Positions 1 through 7,505 of a stretch of DNA of 63,250 nt are shown in pieces; the first letter of the stretch is position 1; the number at the start of each line of letters is the position of its first letter. The translations under genes were made by a program, and so were the position numbers. The stretch spans positions 1 to 63,250 of the forward strand of contig CABXKH010000005.1 of assembly GCA_902512685.1 (NCBI GenBank), given 5' to 3'. Origin of the DNA: Paracoccaceae bacterium. Its GTDB lineage: Bacteria > Pseudomonadota > Alphaproteobacteria > Rhodobacterales > Rhodobacteraceae. The notes under the pieces are model-generated. The model did not search any database. It worked only from the letters and a program-made list of their open reading frames with translations, and had not been told where the DNA came from.

Positions 1-2
1 TT

Positions 3-788
3 ATCGCTTCGGATATGGGGGTGGACACGGCGCTGCGTGTGACGGCGAATTTAGCCGAAGGCCGCTATGGCAAAAAACTGTCAGTTGAGGAAATCAAGCA
101 ACTGCTTTCGGATGAAATAACCCGGATTATGGAGCCTGTGGCAAAGCCATTGCCAATTTATCCAAAGACGCCTCAGGTGGTTTTGGTTGTGGGCGTAAAC
201 GGGTCAGGAAAAACCACAACCATTGGCAAGCTAGCAAGCCAATTCAGAGCTGCTGGAAAATCTGTCGTTATTGCCGCTGGCGATACATTTCGGGCCGCCG
301 CAGTTGAGCAGCTGCAGATTTGGGGCGAACGCGCGGGCGTGCCAGTACTCACAGCGCCAGAAGGGTCAGATCCAGCCAGTTTAGCGTTTGATTCGATTAC
401 AAAAGCTCAGGCAGAGGGCGCTGATTTGTTGATGATTGATACCGCTGGACGGTTGCAAAACCGCGCGGATTTAATGGAAGAACTGGCCAAAATTGTGAGG
501 GTCATTCGCAAAAAGGATGCCGATGCACCGCATAATACTTTGTTAGTTCTGGATGCCACCACCGGTCAAAACGCGCTTAGTCAGGTTGAAACCTTTAAGA
601 AGTTGGCAGATGTAACTGGTTTGGTGATGACCAAACTTGACGGTACGGCCAAAGGCGGCGTTTTGGTTGCCTTGGCCGATAAATTTGGCTTGCCAATCCA
701 TGCAATCGGAGTCGGCGAGCAAATCGATGATTTGGCCCCGTTTGACCCCGACGACTTTGCCAAGGCTTTGACCGGGCAGGATTTATAA
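3..788 (+). CDS. ftsY: Signal recognition particle receptor FtsY, 3' part (5' end outside window)
   Basis: FtsY is the membrane-associated SRP receptor GTPase that docks ribosome-SRP complexes for co-translational membrane insertion. The reading frame is open from the window edge, so the N-terminal acidic domain and part of the N domain are missing. The visible G domain is intact: P-loop GVNGSGKTTT, DTFRAAAVEQL, the DTAGRLQN switch region, TKLDGTAKGG (guanine specificity), and the closing GVGEQIDDLAPF segment. A DMT permease gene and ispZ follow on the same strand, an order familiar from Rhodobacterales genomes. Identification is firm; the true start is not in the window. Confidence 0.96.
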   Translation: MASDMGVDTALRVTANLAEGRYGKKLSVEEIKQLLSDEITRIMEPVAKPLPIYPKTPQVVLVVGVNGSGKTTTIGKLASQFRAAGKSVVIAAGDTFRAAAVEQLQIWGERAGVPVLTAPEGSDPASLAFDSITKAQAEGADLLMIDTAGRLQNRADLMEELAKIVRVIRKKDADAPHNTLLVLDATTGQNALSQVETFKKLADVTGLVMTKLDGTAKGGVLVALADKFGLPIHAIGVGEQIDDLAPFDPDDFAKALTGQDL

Positions 789-850
789 AAGGTGCAAAAC
801 CAAGGCACAAGCATATTTGATATTTCCATTCTCAATACGTTAGCACGTTT

Positions 851-1753
851 ATGACAGAGTGGATCATCAGCCTTGAGGGCACCGAGGCCGGCAATAGGTT
901 TGCCATGGCACTGGCCATTTCGGCTGCCTTTCTACATGCGGTTTTTGGCGCTTTGCAAAAAGGCAGGCATGATCCCTGGTTGGCCCGTGGTGCGATTGAC
1001 TTTGGGTATTTTACCATGGCGGCGCCGGTTGCTTTTTTCGTCCTGCCTTGGCCTGAACCCGCCTTATGGCCTGTGTTTGGATGGATGTTTCTTATTCACC
1101 TGATTTACAAGCTGCTTCAGGGTCACGCCTATACAAGAGGCGCCTACACAGTGGTCTATCCAATCGTGCGGGGCTCAGCGCCCCTTTTTGCGATTTTGGG
1201 TGCGTTTGTGATGTTTGGAGAAACATTATCGGCGGTTCAGTGGGGTGGGGTTTTCGTACTTTTGTCCGGGATATTTGGCTTAGCGATCTTTAACGCGTTT
1301 TACCTTCAGGCAGCGCGTGAAACTTTATTCAGCGCGCTTCTTTTTGCCGTTCCCACGGGTCTTTTTGTTGCCCTTTATACCACCTATGATGCGTTCGGAA
1401 TTCGATTGGCGGAAAACCCGATGACTTTTCTGGTTTGGTTTTTTGTTATTGATGGTGTGGCTTTGCCGCCCTTTGCCTACTGGCGGTGGAAAAATATGGA
1501 AGTCCGCCCACCTATGATACCGCTTTTACAACGTGGCTATATCGGCGGCATTGTGGCATTTTTTAGCTTCGGGTCGATAATGTTGGCAACCCGACTGGAC
1601 AAAGTCGGAGAAGCCGCCATATTGCGTGAAACGTCAACAGTATTTGCGGCGATCATTGGATGGTACTTTTTAAAAGAAACCGTTGGCCCATGGCGAGTTG
1701 CCCTCATGACACTCATAGCGGCAGGAGCCGTTATTGTTGAAATTGGAAGTTGA
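851..1753 (+). CDS. DMT superfamily (EamA-like) membrane permease
   Basis: A 300-residue protein made almost entirely of hydrophobic helices, about ten predicted, in two similar halves, as in the drug/metabolite transporter family. The first half contains PIVRGSAPLFAILGAF, typical of EamA repeats, and the second half ends with a similar ETSTVFAAIIGWYFLKE stretch. It lies 62 bp after ftsY, and its stop codon overlaps the region of the next gene, so it is probably cotranscribed with ispZ. No clear Shine-Dalgarno precedes the ATG. Substrate cannot be told from sequence; family members export amino acids, metabolites or drugs. Confidence 0.8.
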   Translation: MTEWIISLEGTEAGNRFAMALAISAAFLHAVFGALQKGRHDPWLARGAIDFGYFTMAAPVAFFVLPWPEPALWPVFGWMFLIHLIYKLLQGHAYTRGAYTVVYPIVRGSAPLFAILGAFVMFGETLSAVQWGGVFVLLSGIFGLAIFNAFYLQAARETLFSALLFAVPTGLFVALYTTYDAFGIRLAENPMTFLVWFFVIDGVALPPFAYWRWKNMEVRPPMIPLLQRGYIGGIVAFFSFGSIMLATRLDKVGEAAILRETSTVFAAIIGWYFLKETVGPWRVALMTLIAAGAVIVEIGS

Positions 1754-1764
1754 GAGAAAAAGAA

Positions 1765-2361
1765 ATGTCAGATAAAAACGCATCTCCCTTGGTAACATCA
1801 ATATTAGAGATCGGGCCAGTTGTTGTTTTTTTTGCCGTCTTTATTTGGCGAAAAGGGGAAACGGTTATCCTAAATGGCGTTGAGTATTCGAATTTTATTC
1901 AAGCCACTGCCGTCTTCGTCCCTTTGATGATCTTCGCTACTTTTTTGGCGTGGTTGGTGAATGGTCGTGTATCAAAAATGCAGCTTCTGACGCTTATCAT
2001 GGTGACTGTTTTTGGCGCATTGACGATTTTTCTGAACGATGAGCGGTTCATCAAAATGAAACCGACCTTGATCTATTTGTTGTTTGGCGGGGTGCTCACA
2101 TTCGGGCATCTACGCGGCAAAAACTACCTTGGATCCTTGATGGGCGAGCGATCCCCAATTCGAGATGAAGGATGGGCCATCATCAGTCGCAGGGTGACGA
2201 TATTTTTTTTCGCGTTAGCATTTCTGAATGAAGCCATCTGGCGTACGCAAACCAATGAAGTATGGGTATATTTCAAGACTTTTGGATTAACAGCTGCCCT
2301 GTTCATATTTATGGTTTTCCAGTATCCAGTTCTAAAGAAATATGGCGACTTTGAAGATTAA
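1765..2361 (+). CDS. ispZ: Inner membrane-spanning septation protein IspZ/YciB
   Basis: A small multi-pass inner-membrane protein of about 198 residues. Recognisable family features are the opening LEIGPVVVFFAVF helix, LNDERFIKMKPTLIYLLFG in the centre, and ALAFLNEAIWRT near the end. IspZ/YciB proteins take part in cell-envelope synthesis and septation in ways that are poorly understood. A TTG codon at 1750 overlaps the stop of the preceding gene, but the ATG at 1765 is preceded by a purine-rich GAGAGAAAAAG ribosome-binding site and gives the usual MSDKNAS start, so I chose it. It probably ends the ftsY-eamA-ispZ unit. Confidence 0.88.
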   Translation: MSDKNASPLVTSILEIGPVVVFFAVFIWRKGETVILNGVEYSNFIQATAVFVPLMIFATFLAWLVNGRVSKMQLLTLIMVTVFGALTIFLNDERFIKMKPTLIYLLFGGVLTFGHLRGKNYLGSLMGERSPIRDEGWAIISRRVTIFFFALAFLNEAIWRTQTNEVWVYFKTFGLTAALFIFMVFQYPVLKKYGDFED

Positions 2362-2375
2362 AATTTCCTAAGCTA

Positions 2376-3080
2376 TTATCTTTGCTTGAATAACAGCTCT
2401 TGGGCTTTTTTATCACTTTGCAGGTTAGATCGACGCTCGGCGGCGACCGCTCTGCCAACTTGAACCGCTGGGCGCGATTTGATGGTTTGAAGCCAGCGGT
2501 CAAGATTTGGTTTGTCGTCCAGTGTTTGCTGTTGCCCACGCCACAGTGATACCCAAGGCCAAAGTGCCATATCGGCGATCGAGAAAAAGTTTCCTGCAAC
2601 AAATTCATGTGTTTCTAATTGGTGGTTGAGCACAGAATAGAGCCGACCTGTTTCGGCGCGATAGCGGTTTTTCGCGTAAGGTAAATCATGCGGGGGCGTC
2701 ATAGCCGGCGCATATTTAAGAAAGTGGTGCGCTTGCCCCGCCATTGGGCCAACGCCACCCATTTGCCACATCAACCACTGATCAACTGCCACGCGGTCGC
2801 GTTCGTTCTGACCGTAGAACAAGCCTGTTTTACGGGCTAGATATTGCAAGATTGCGCCCGATTCAAAAACCGATATGGGTTCACCATCTGGTCCGTTGGG
2901 GTCAATAATTGCGGGCATGCGATTATTGGGTGAGAGCCGTAAAAAATCTGGCTCAAATTGTTGTCCGGCCCCGATATCAACAAGATTGACGTCGTAAGGC
3001 AGGTCCATCTCTTCAAGCGCGATTGAGATTTTCCAACCGTTGGGTGTAGGCCAGTAATATAGCTGGATAGGTTTGCTCAT
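2376..3080 (-). CDS. Glutathione S-transferase family protein, YfcG-like disulfide oxidoreductase
   Basis: A 234-residue cytosolic protein with a thioredoxin-fold N-terminal GST domain (IQLYYWPTPNGWKISIALEE, with FESGAILQYLA at the glutathione gamma-glutamyl site) and an all-helical C-terminal domain containing GNFFSIADMALWPW. The TPNGWK active-site segment and the overall length match the YfcG/Ure2p-like group, which reduces disulfides and shows peroxide-linked activity with glutathione. It is convergent with ispZ (14-bp gap) and stands alone on its strand. The start ATG is preceded by GAGGAGAG on the coding strand. The specific substrate is not known. Confidence 0.88.
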   Translation of the reverse strand: MSKPIQLYYWPTPNGWKISIALEEMDLPYDVNLVDIGAGQQFEPDFLRLSPNNRMPAIIDPNGPDGEPISVFESGAILQYLARKTGLFYGQNERDRVAVDQWLMWQMGGVGPMAGQAHHFLKYAPAMTPPHDLPYAKNRYRAETGRLYSVLNHQLETHEFVAGNFFSIADMALWPWVSLWRGQQQTLDDKPNLDRWLQTIKSRPAVQVGRAVAAERRSNLQSDKKAQELLFKQR

Positions 3081-3422
3081 AGTTCTCTCCTCGCCCCCCG
3101 AAATCAGTATGTGACTTTTTTTGTTGAAGCTTCAAGAGAGGAAGAAAATAAATTCATATTTTTCGATAGGGCATTTAATTGAGCTTGAGTTGTTCTGTCT
3201 GTCGTTCATCAATTAAATTGGATGAAGCCCTTTGTTGTCGACACAAGCTGGCAGGTGAGGAAATCAAGAATACTTGGTCAATGAATGTCGAGCAATCCAA
3301 CTGGGGGACGTTGCAGCGTATTTTTGGTTTGAAGATGGCCCTACCTTTGGCAGCAGCGGCTATTTGTTTCGTGCGGCATTTTGAGAACATCATTTCACGA
3401 CTTGTGCTAATTTACGTGACGC
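3081..3422. other. Intergenic stretch between the GST gene and the metZ promoter
   Basis: About 340 bp lying between the divergent start of the GST gene and the metZ promoter. Short open frames exist on both strands, but they are cysteine-rich and low in family-like patterns; one of them (3179-3493, plus strand) runs into the riboswitch. I see no ribosome-binding site or protein motif that supports a gene. The GST promoter presumably lies in the AT-rich part near 3100-3180. Confidence 0.5.
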
Positions 3423-3451
3423 TTGACCGCTCGGCAGAGCGCAAGTATACG
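3423..3451 (+). promoter_or_regulatory. Sigma-70-type promoter of metZ
   Basis: TTGACC at 3423-3428 and TATACG at 3446-3451 are separated by exactly 17 bp. Transcription would begin near 3458, right at the first paired strand of the SAM-II riboswitch, so promoter and riboswitch positions support each other. Confidence 0.6.
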
Positions 3452-3456
3452 CGTGT

Positions 3457-3511
3457 CAGTGGCGATTTGTTACCGGATTGTGGGCCACGTTAAAAATTCC
3501 ACTAAAAGGTC
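3457..3511 (+). promoter_or_regulatory. SAM-II riboswitch controlling metZ
   Basis: The segment fits the SAM-II (metA-type) aptamer. The P1 stem GTGGC (3459-3463) pairs with GCCAC (3484-3488). Its loop begins with GATTTG and contains ACCGGATTG. After P1 comes a GTTAAAAATT stretch and the hallmark CTAAAAGG at 3502-3509, whose purines form the pseudoknot and can act as a Shine-Dalgarno. SAM-II elements are known mainly from alphaproteobacteria upstream of methionine-synthesis genes, which fits metZ downstream. Binding of S-adenosylmethionine should sequester the AAAAGG segment and switch expression off. Confidence 0.85.
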
Positions 3512-3518
3512 AGGAGGA

Positions 3519-3536
3519 ATGCCCCCTTTCGCTTGA
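3519..3536 (+). CDS. Possible five-codon leader peptide between riboswitch and terminator
   Basis: ATG at 3519 opens a five-residue frame, MPPFA, ending at TGA 3534-3536. The riboswitch AAAAGG (3504-3509) lies nine bases upstream and could serve as its ribosome-binding site; a second AGGAGG (3512-3517) is only one base away and probably too close. The frame runs through the 5' arm of the terminator at 3522-3526, so a translating ribosome would block the hairpin. This would turn SAM-controlled initiation into control of termination. This is an inference from layout only. Confidence 0.25.
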   Translation: MPPFA

Positions 3537-3558
3537 CCGCGTTATTGGGGGTTTTTTT
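3522..3558 (+). terminator. Intrinsic terminator (attenuator) between SAM-II riboswitch and metZ
   Basis: CCCCC (3522-3526) pairs with GGGGG (3547-3551), an inner CGC/GCG stem (3530-3532 with 3539-3541) closes a six-base loop, and seven T follow (3552-3558). It sits 11 bases after the riboswitch and 26 bases before the metZ start codon, the expected place for an attenuator. Confidence 0.6.
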
Positions 3559-3583
3559 GAGCCTGATCGGCCCGAGGGATGCA

Positions 3584-4765
3584 ATGGAAAAAAATCTAAA
3601 CAACCGGACCAAAATGGTCCATGGTGGTGTGCGGCGAAGCCAATATGGTGAGGTAAGCGAAGGCTTGTTCCTTACGCAAGGGTTTGTTTATGACAGCGCC
3701 GAACAGGCAGAAAAGCGGTTTTTAGAACCAGCAGAGGACGAATTTATCTATGCACGATATGGCAATCCGACAATTGCGATGTTCCAAGATAGGATTGCTG
3801 CGTTAGAAGGTGCAGAAGATGCCTTTGCGACGGCCTCTGGCATGGCAGCTGTAAGCGGGGCTTTGTGCGCAATGGTTCGATCTGGGGATCACATTGTTGC
3901 CGCCCGGGCGCTTTTTGGATCCTGCCTTTATGTGCTCGAAGAAGTCTTAAGCAGGTTTGGCGTAGAAGTGACCTTTGTTGATGGCACCGATTTAGATCAA
4001 TGGCGCAGCGCTATTCGGCCAACGACAAAAGTTATATTTTTTGAAACTGTCTCAAACCCGACACTTGAAGTGATTGATATTGCCGCTGTTTCAAAGCTGG
4101 CGCACGGTGTGGGTGCAAAAGTGGTTGTTGACAATGTGTTTGCAACGCCGGTTTTTTCAAGAGCTATTAGCCAAGGCGCAGATGTGGTTGTATATTCGGC
4201 AACAAAACATATCGATGGTCAAGGCCGGACACTGGGTGGGGTCATCCTCGGCTCGCGAGAGTTTATCCGTGAAACTGTTGAACCCTATATGAAGCATACT
4301 GGCGGCGCGATGAGTCCCTTTACAGCTTGGGTAATGCTCAAAGGGTTGGAGACCATCGAGTTGAGAGTGCGAGCCCAGGCCGAGACGGCGCAATTGATTG
4401 CCGAGCGGCTTACTGGTCACGAAAAACTTCACCATCTGATTTACCCTGGCCATTGCACACATCCACAACACGCATTGGCCATAGCCCAAATGCAACAGGG
4501 TGGAACAGTTTTATCATTGGATATTAAAGGTGGTAAAGACGCCGCGTTTACATTTTTAAATTCTCTTGAAATTGCAATTATTTCCAATAATTTAGGGGAT
4601 GCAAAGTCAATTGCGACCCATCCTGCCACAACGACACATCAACGTCTGCCTGAGGCGCAGAAAGACGCGCTTGGAATAACTGATGGTTTGATACGGTTTA
4701 GCGTAGGTCTAGAGCATCCAGATGACTTAATAGCTGATATCTTACGCGCGCTGGATGCAGTGTAA
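3584..4765 (+). CDS. metZ: O-succinylhomoserine sulfhydrylase MetZ
   Basis: A PLP-dependent enzyme of the Cys/Met metabolism family that makes homocysteine directly from O-succinylhomoserine and sulfide. The 393-residue product opens with RTKMVHGGVRRSQYGE and LTQGFVYDSAEQAE, characteristic of MetZ. PLP-binding features are YARYGNPT, ASGMAAVSGAL and the Schiff-base lysine in YSATKHIDGQGR. The frame is open back to a TTG at 3533, but that lies inside the attenuator hairpin; the ATG at 3584 has a nearby GAGG and gives the normal N-terminus. Expression is probably governed by the SAM-II riboswitch upstream. Confidence 0.93.
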   Translation: MEKNLNNRTKMVHGGVRRSQYGEVSEGLFLTQGFVYDSAEQAEKRFLEPAEDEFIYARYGNPTIAMFQDRIAALEGAEDAFATASGMAAVSGALCAMVRSGDHIVAARALFGSCLYVLEEVLSRFGVEVTFVDGTDLDQWRSAIRPTTKVIFFETVSNPTLEVIDIAAVSKLAHGVGAKVVVDNVFATPVFSRAISQGADVVVYSATKHIDGQGRTLGGVILGSREFIRETVEPYMKHTGGAMSPFTAWVMLKGLETIELRVRAQAETAQLIAERLTGHEKLHHLIYPGHCTHPQHALAIAQMQQGGTVLSLDIKGGKDAAFTFLNSLEIAIISNNLGDAKSIATHPATTTHQRLPEAQKDALGITDGLIRFSVGLEHPDDLIADILRALDAV

Positions 4766-4899
4766 AACTCTAAAGGTGATTGAAATAAAAGCATTAAAAG
4801 TGATCTGAAATGTTGGATTTGACGTAATTCACAACAGAACTGGATTTTAATCCGCTGATTGCATAGATTATACAGTAATTACTTTGGCCAAAGGGGGCT

Positions 4900-5994
4900 A
4901 TGATGAACATTCACACTCGAAGCGTGGAGCAACAACCCACCCTTGATCAATTAAAGGACGCAATGCGCGTTTTGCGCCAATGGGCCGCGCATTCTGATCC
5001 CGAGCAAATTGACTCTTTAGATGCTGAACTTTTATCGCGATTTGTACCGTCGAAATATCCGGACTTATCATCAGAGTACCCAGCCGACTTCAAGGCCGAC
5101 GATGCCTATAAAGCGAGCATGCCTGATTTGCAGAATGGTCCTAGCAAGCTTATAAAGGGTGAAAATCAACAGATTCAACATGTTGGAATATCCAATTTTA
5201 GATTGCCCATTCGCTATATATGCCGTGATGGTGGCGAGCAAACTCTTGAAACATCGGTGACCGGAACGGTGAGCCTTGATGCGGATAAAAAAGGGATCAA
5301 CATGTCCCGGATTATTCGCAGCTTTTACAAGCATGCTGAGAAAAAATTTAGCTTTGAAGTCATGGAAATGGCGATTGATGATTACAAAAAGGATCTTGAG
5401 AGTTTTGATGCCCGTATTCTTATGAAATTTTCATTTCCTGTCAAAGTAGACAGCTTACGTTCGGGAATTTCGGGGTATCAATATTACGACTTAGCCCTTG
5501 AACTGGTTGATCAAAACGGTATCCGATCAAAAATATTGCATTTGGACTATGTCTATAGCTCAACCTGCCCCTGTTCGCTGGAATTGAGTGAGCACGCCCG
5601 CCGCGAACGTGGTCAGCTTGCCACGCCGCATTCCCAAAGATCGGTGGCGCGCATTTCGGTGGTGTTGACCGAAGCCAAGGTGCTTTGGTTTGAGGATCTT
5701 ATTGACCTATGCCGTCGCGCTGTTCCTACCGAAACCCAAGTGATGGTCAAACGCGAGGATGAACAGGCATTTGCAGAATTAAATGCTGCTAATCCAATTT
5801 TTGTTGAAGACGCGGCACGACTATTTTGCAAGCAATTGAAAGCAGATGCTCGGGTGGGTGATTTCCGCATTATCGCAAGCCACCAAGAGAGCTTGCACAG
5901 TCATGACGCGATTTCGGTTCTTACCGAGGGTAAAACTTTTGCTCACCAGTCGATTGATCCCAAGCTATTTGCAAGTTTGATCCACACAGGTTAG
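4900..5994 (+). CDS. folE2: GTP cyclohydrolase FolE2
   Basis: FolE2 (type IB GTP cyclohydrolase) converts GTP to 7,8-dihydroneopterin triphosphate, the first step of tetrahydrofolate synthesis, and unlike FolE does not need zinc strictly. The 364-residue length fits the alphaproteobacterial form, which has an N-terminal extension before the tunnel-fold domain. The catalytic cysteine segment SSTCPCSLELSEHA and the HSQRSVARISV motif are present. Two ATGs are adjacent (4900 and 4903), behind an AAAGGGGG ribosome-binding site. Later folate genes folB and folP lie at 18-20 kb. I looked for a Zur-type palindrome upstream and did not find a convincing one. Confidence 0.93.
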   Translation: MMNIHTRSVEQQPTLDQLKDAMRVLRQWAAHSDPEQIDSLDAELLSRFVPSKYPDLSSEYPADFKADDAYKASMPDLQNGPSKLIKGENQQIQHVGISNFRLPIRYICRDGGEQTLETSVTGTVSLDADKKGINMSRIIRSFYKHAEKKFSFEVMEMAIDDYKKDLESFDARILMKFSFPVKVDSLRSGISGYQYYDLALELVDQNGIRSKILHLDYVYSSTCPCSLELSEHARRERGQLATPHSQRSVARISVVLTEAKVLWFEDLIDLCRRAVPTETQVMVKREDEQAFAELNAANPIFVEDAARLFCKQLKADARVGDFRIIASHQESLHSHDAISVLTEGKTFAHQSIDPKLFASLIHTG

Positions 5995-6052
5995 GCGCCT
6001 TTTGTCGATCCACTCTTGACAGTGCTCAGCGGAACAGCCAACGCTGACGCAC

Positions 6053-7501
6053 ATGATTGACCTGAGACCTGTTGGATATGTAATCGGTATCTTGCTGGCC
6101 CTTTTGGGGGGCGCGATGGTATTGCCTTTTCTTGTCGATTTGGCAGAGGGGCGGGGCCAATGGATGGTTTTTGCCCAAAGCGCAATCATTACTGGACTGT
6201 TCGGCACGCTGCTGGCCATTGCTTGTTCCAATGGAGTCAAAGAGGGCCTCACCATTCAGCAAACGTTTTTGCTTACCACTGGGGTTTGGCTGGCATTGCC
6301 CTTATTTGGGGCGTTGCCATTTGTTTTCGGGGCAACAGAGGCCCGTTATGTCGACGCATTTTTCGAAGCAATGTCGGGTCTGACAACAACCGGATCAACG
6401 GTGTTGAGCGGTTTAGAAAACCTGCCAAAGGGTTTGCTTTTGTGGCGCGGCATTCTGCAATGGCTGGGCGGTATCGGTATCATCGTTGTCGCCATGGTTT
6501 TCCTGCCTGAGTTAAGAGTAGGCGGAATGCAAATTTTCAAAGCAGAAGCTTTTGATACATTGGGAAAAATTTTACCTCGTGCGACCACCATTTCAATCCA
6601 GATATCCTTTATTTATGTCTCGATCACAATGGCCTGTGTCGTGGCCTATTTTGCAGTCGGCATGTCTGCTTTTGATGCCACGGTGCATGCAATGACCACG
6701 GTGGCTACGGGTGGGTTTTCAAATTATGATGCATCTTTCGCCGCCTTTCCGGCCGCCGTCGAGTATGTGGCTGTGGTGTTTATGATCCTCGCGGCTTTAC
6801 CGTTTGTGCGTTACGTTCAATTGCTGAACGGCAATCAAACGGCAGTCTTTAAAGATGCCCAAGTGCGCAGCTTTTTAACGGTGATTTTCGCATTGGTCGT
6901 TATGACAGCGCTAGTGCTTTTGAGCTTTGATCAATTAGAAAAAGAAACAGCGGTTCGCAAAGCCTTGTTTAATATTACTTCAATCATCAGTGGCACTGGC
7001 TATGCCAGCTCTGATTATATGCAGTGGGGTAGTTTTTTAGTTACGTTGTTCTTTTTCATCGGATTGATAGGCGGCTGTGCTGGCTCTACGGCCTGCTCTG
7101 TTAAAATCTTTCGCTACCAATTGGTTTTTGCCTCGGTCAAAACGCAATTAATGAAGATCAAATCACCAAATGGGGTGTTCGTGCCGCAATATGATGGCCG
7201 CGCGATCAATGATGAGGTGTTGAATTCGGTGATGTCATTTTTCACTTTCTTTTTGGCAACACTTGGGGCGGTTGCAGTCTTATTGGGGATGACCGGATTG
7301 GATTTTATCACGTCGCTGTCTGCGGCGGCTTCGGCCTTGGCTAATATTGGGCCGGGTCTTGGCGCGGAAATTGGACCAACGGGGAATTTTTCCGGTCTCA
7401 ATGATACTGCAAAGTGGATTTTATCTGCCGCCATGCTGATTGGTCGTCTTGAACTGCTGGCAGTTTATGCCATTTTGACCGTACAGTTTTGGAGAGCATA
7501 A
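6053..7501 (+). CDS. trkH: TrkH-family potassium uptake protein
   Basis: A 482-residue membrane subunit of the Trk potassium uptake system, which works with the cytosolic NAD-binding subunit TrkA (not in this window). The four pore-loop repeats with selectivity-filter glycines are visible: MSGLTTTGSTVL, TTVATGGFSNYD, SIISGTGYASSDY and SALANIGPGLG. It begins 58 bp after folE2 and ends four bases before the next gene, so it may be cotranscribed with the downstream ThDP enzyme, although no functional link is obvious. The start codon lacks a strong ribosome-binding site. Confidence 0.93.
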   Translation: MIDLRPVGYVIGILLALLGGAMVLPFLVDLAEGRGQWMVFAQSAIITGLFGTLLAIACSNGVKEGLTIQQTFLLTTGVWLALPLFGALPFVFGATEARYVDAFFEAMSGLTTTGSTVLSGLENLPKGLLLWRGILQWLGGIGIIVVAMVFLPELRVGGMQIFKAEAFDTLGKILPRATTISIQISFIYVSITMACVVAYFAVGMSAFDATVHAMTTVATGGFSNYDASFAAFPAAVEYVAVVFMILAALPFVRYVQLLNGNQTAVFKDAQVRSFLTVIFALVVMTALVLLSFDQLEKETAVRKALFNITSIISGTGYASSDYMQWGSFLVTLFFFIGLIGGCAGSTACSVKIFRYQLVFASVKTQLMKIKSPNGVFVPQYDGRAINDEVLNSVMSFFTFFLATLGAVAVLLGMTGLDFITSLSAAASALANIGPGLGAEIGPTGNFSGLNDTAKWILSAAMLIGRLELLAVYAILTVQFWRA

Positions 7502-7505
7502 AGAA

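Noticed and set aside
3179..3493. Open frame of 104 codons before metZ
   Set aside because: It runs through the metZ promoter and SAM-II aptamer, has no family-like pattern and no convincing ribosome-binding site.
3421..3540. Direct repeat GCTTGACCGC at 3421 and 3531
   Set aside because: The first copy is the -35 region and the second is in the terminator loop with no matching -10; a ten-base repeat alone is probably chance or local duplication.
4766..4899. Possible Zur-type operator before folE2
   Set aside because: Only short AT palindromes such as GTAATTAC are present; no match to the long Zur dyad.
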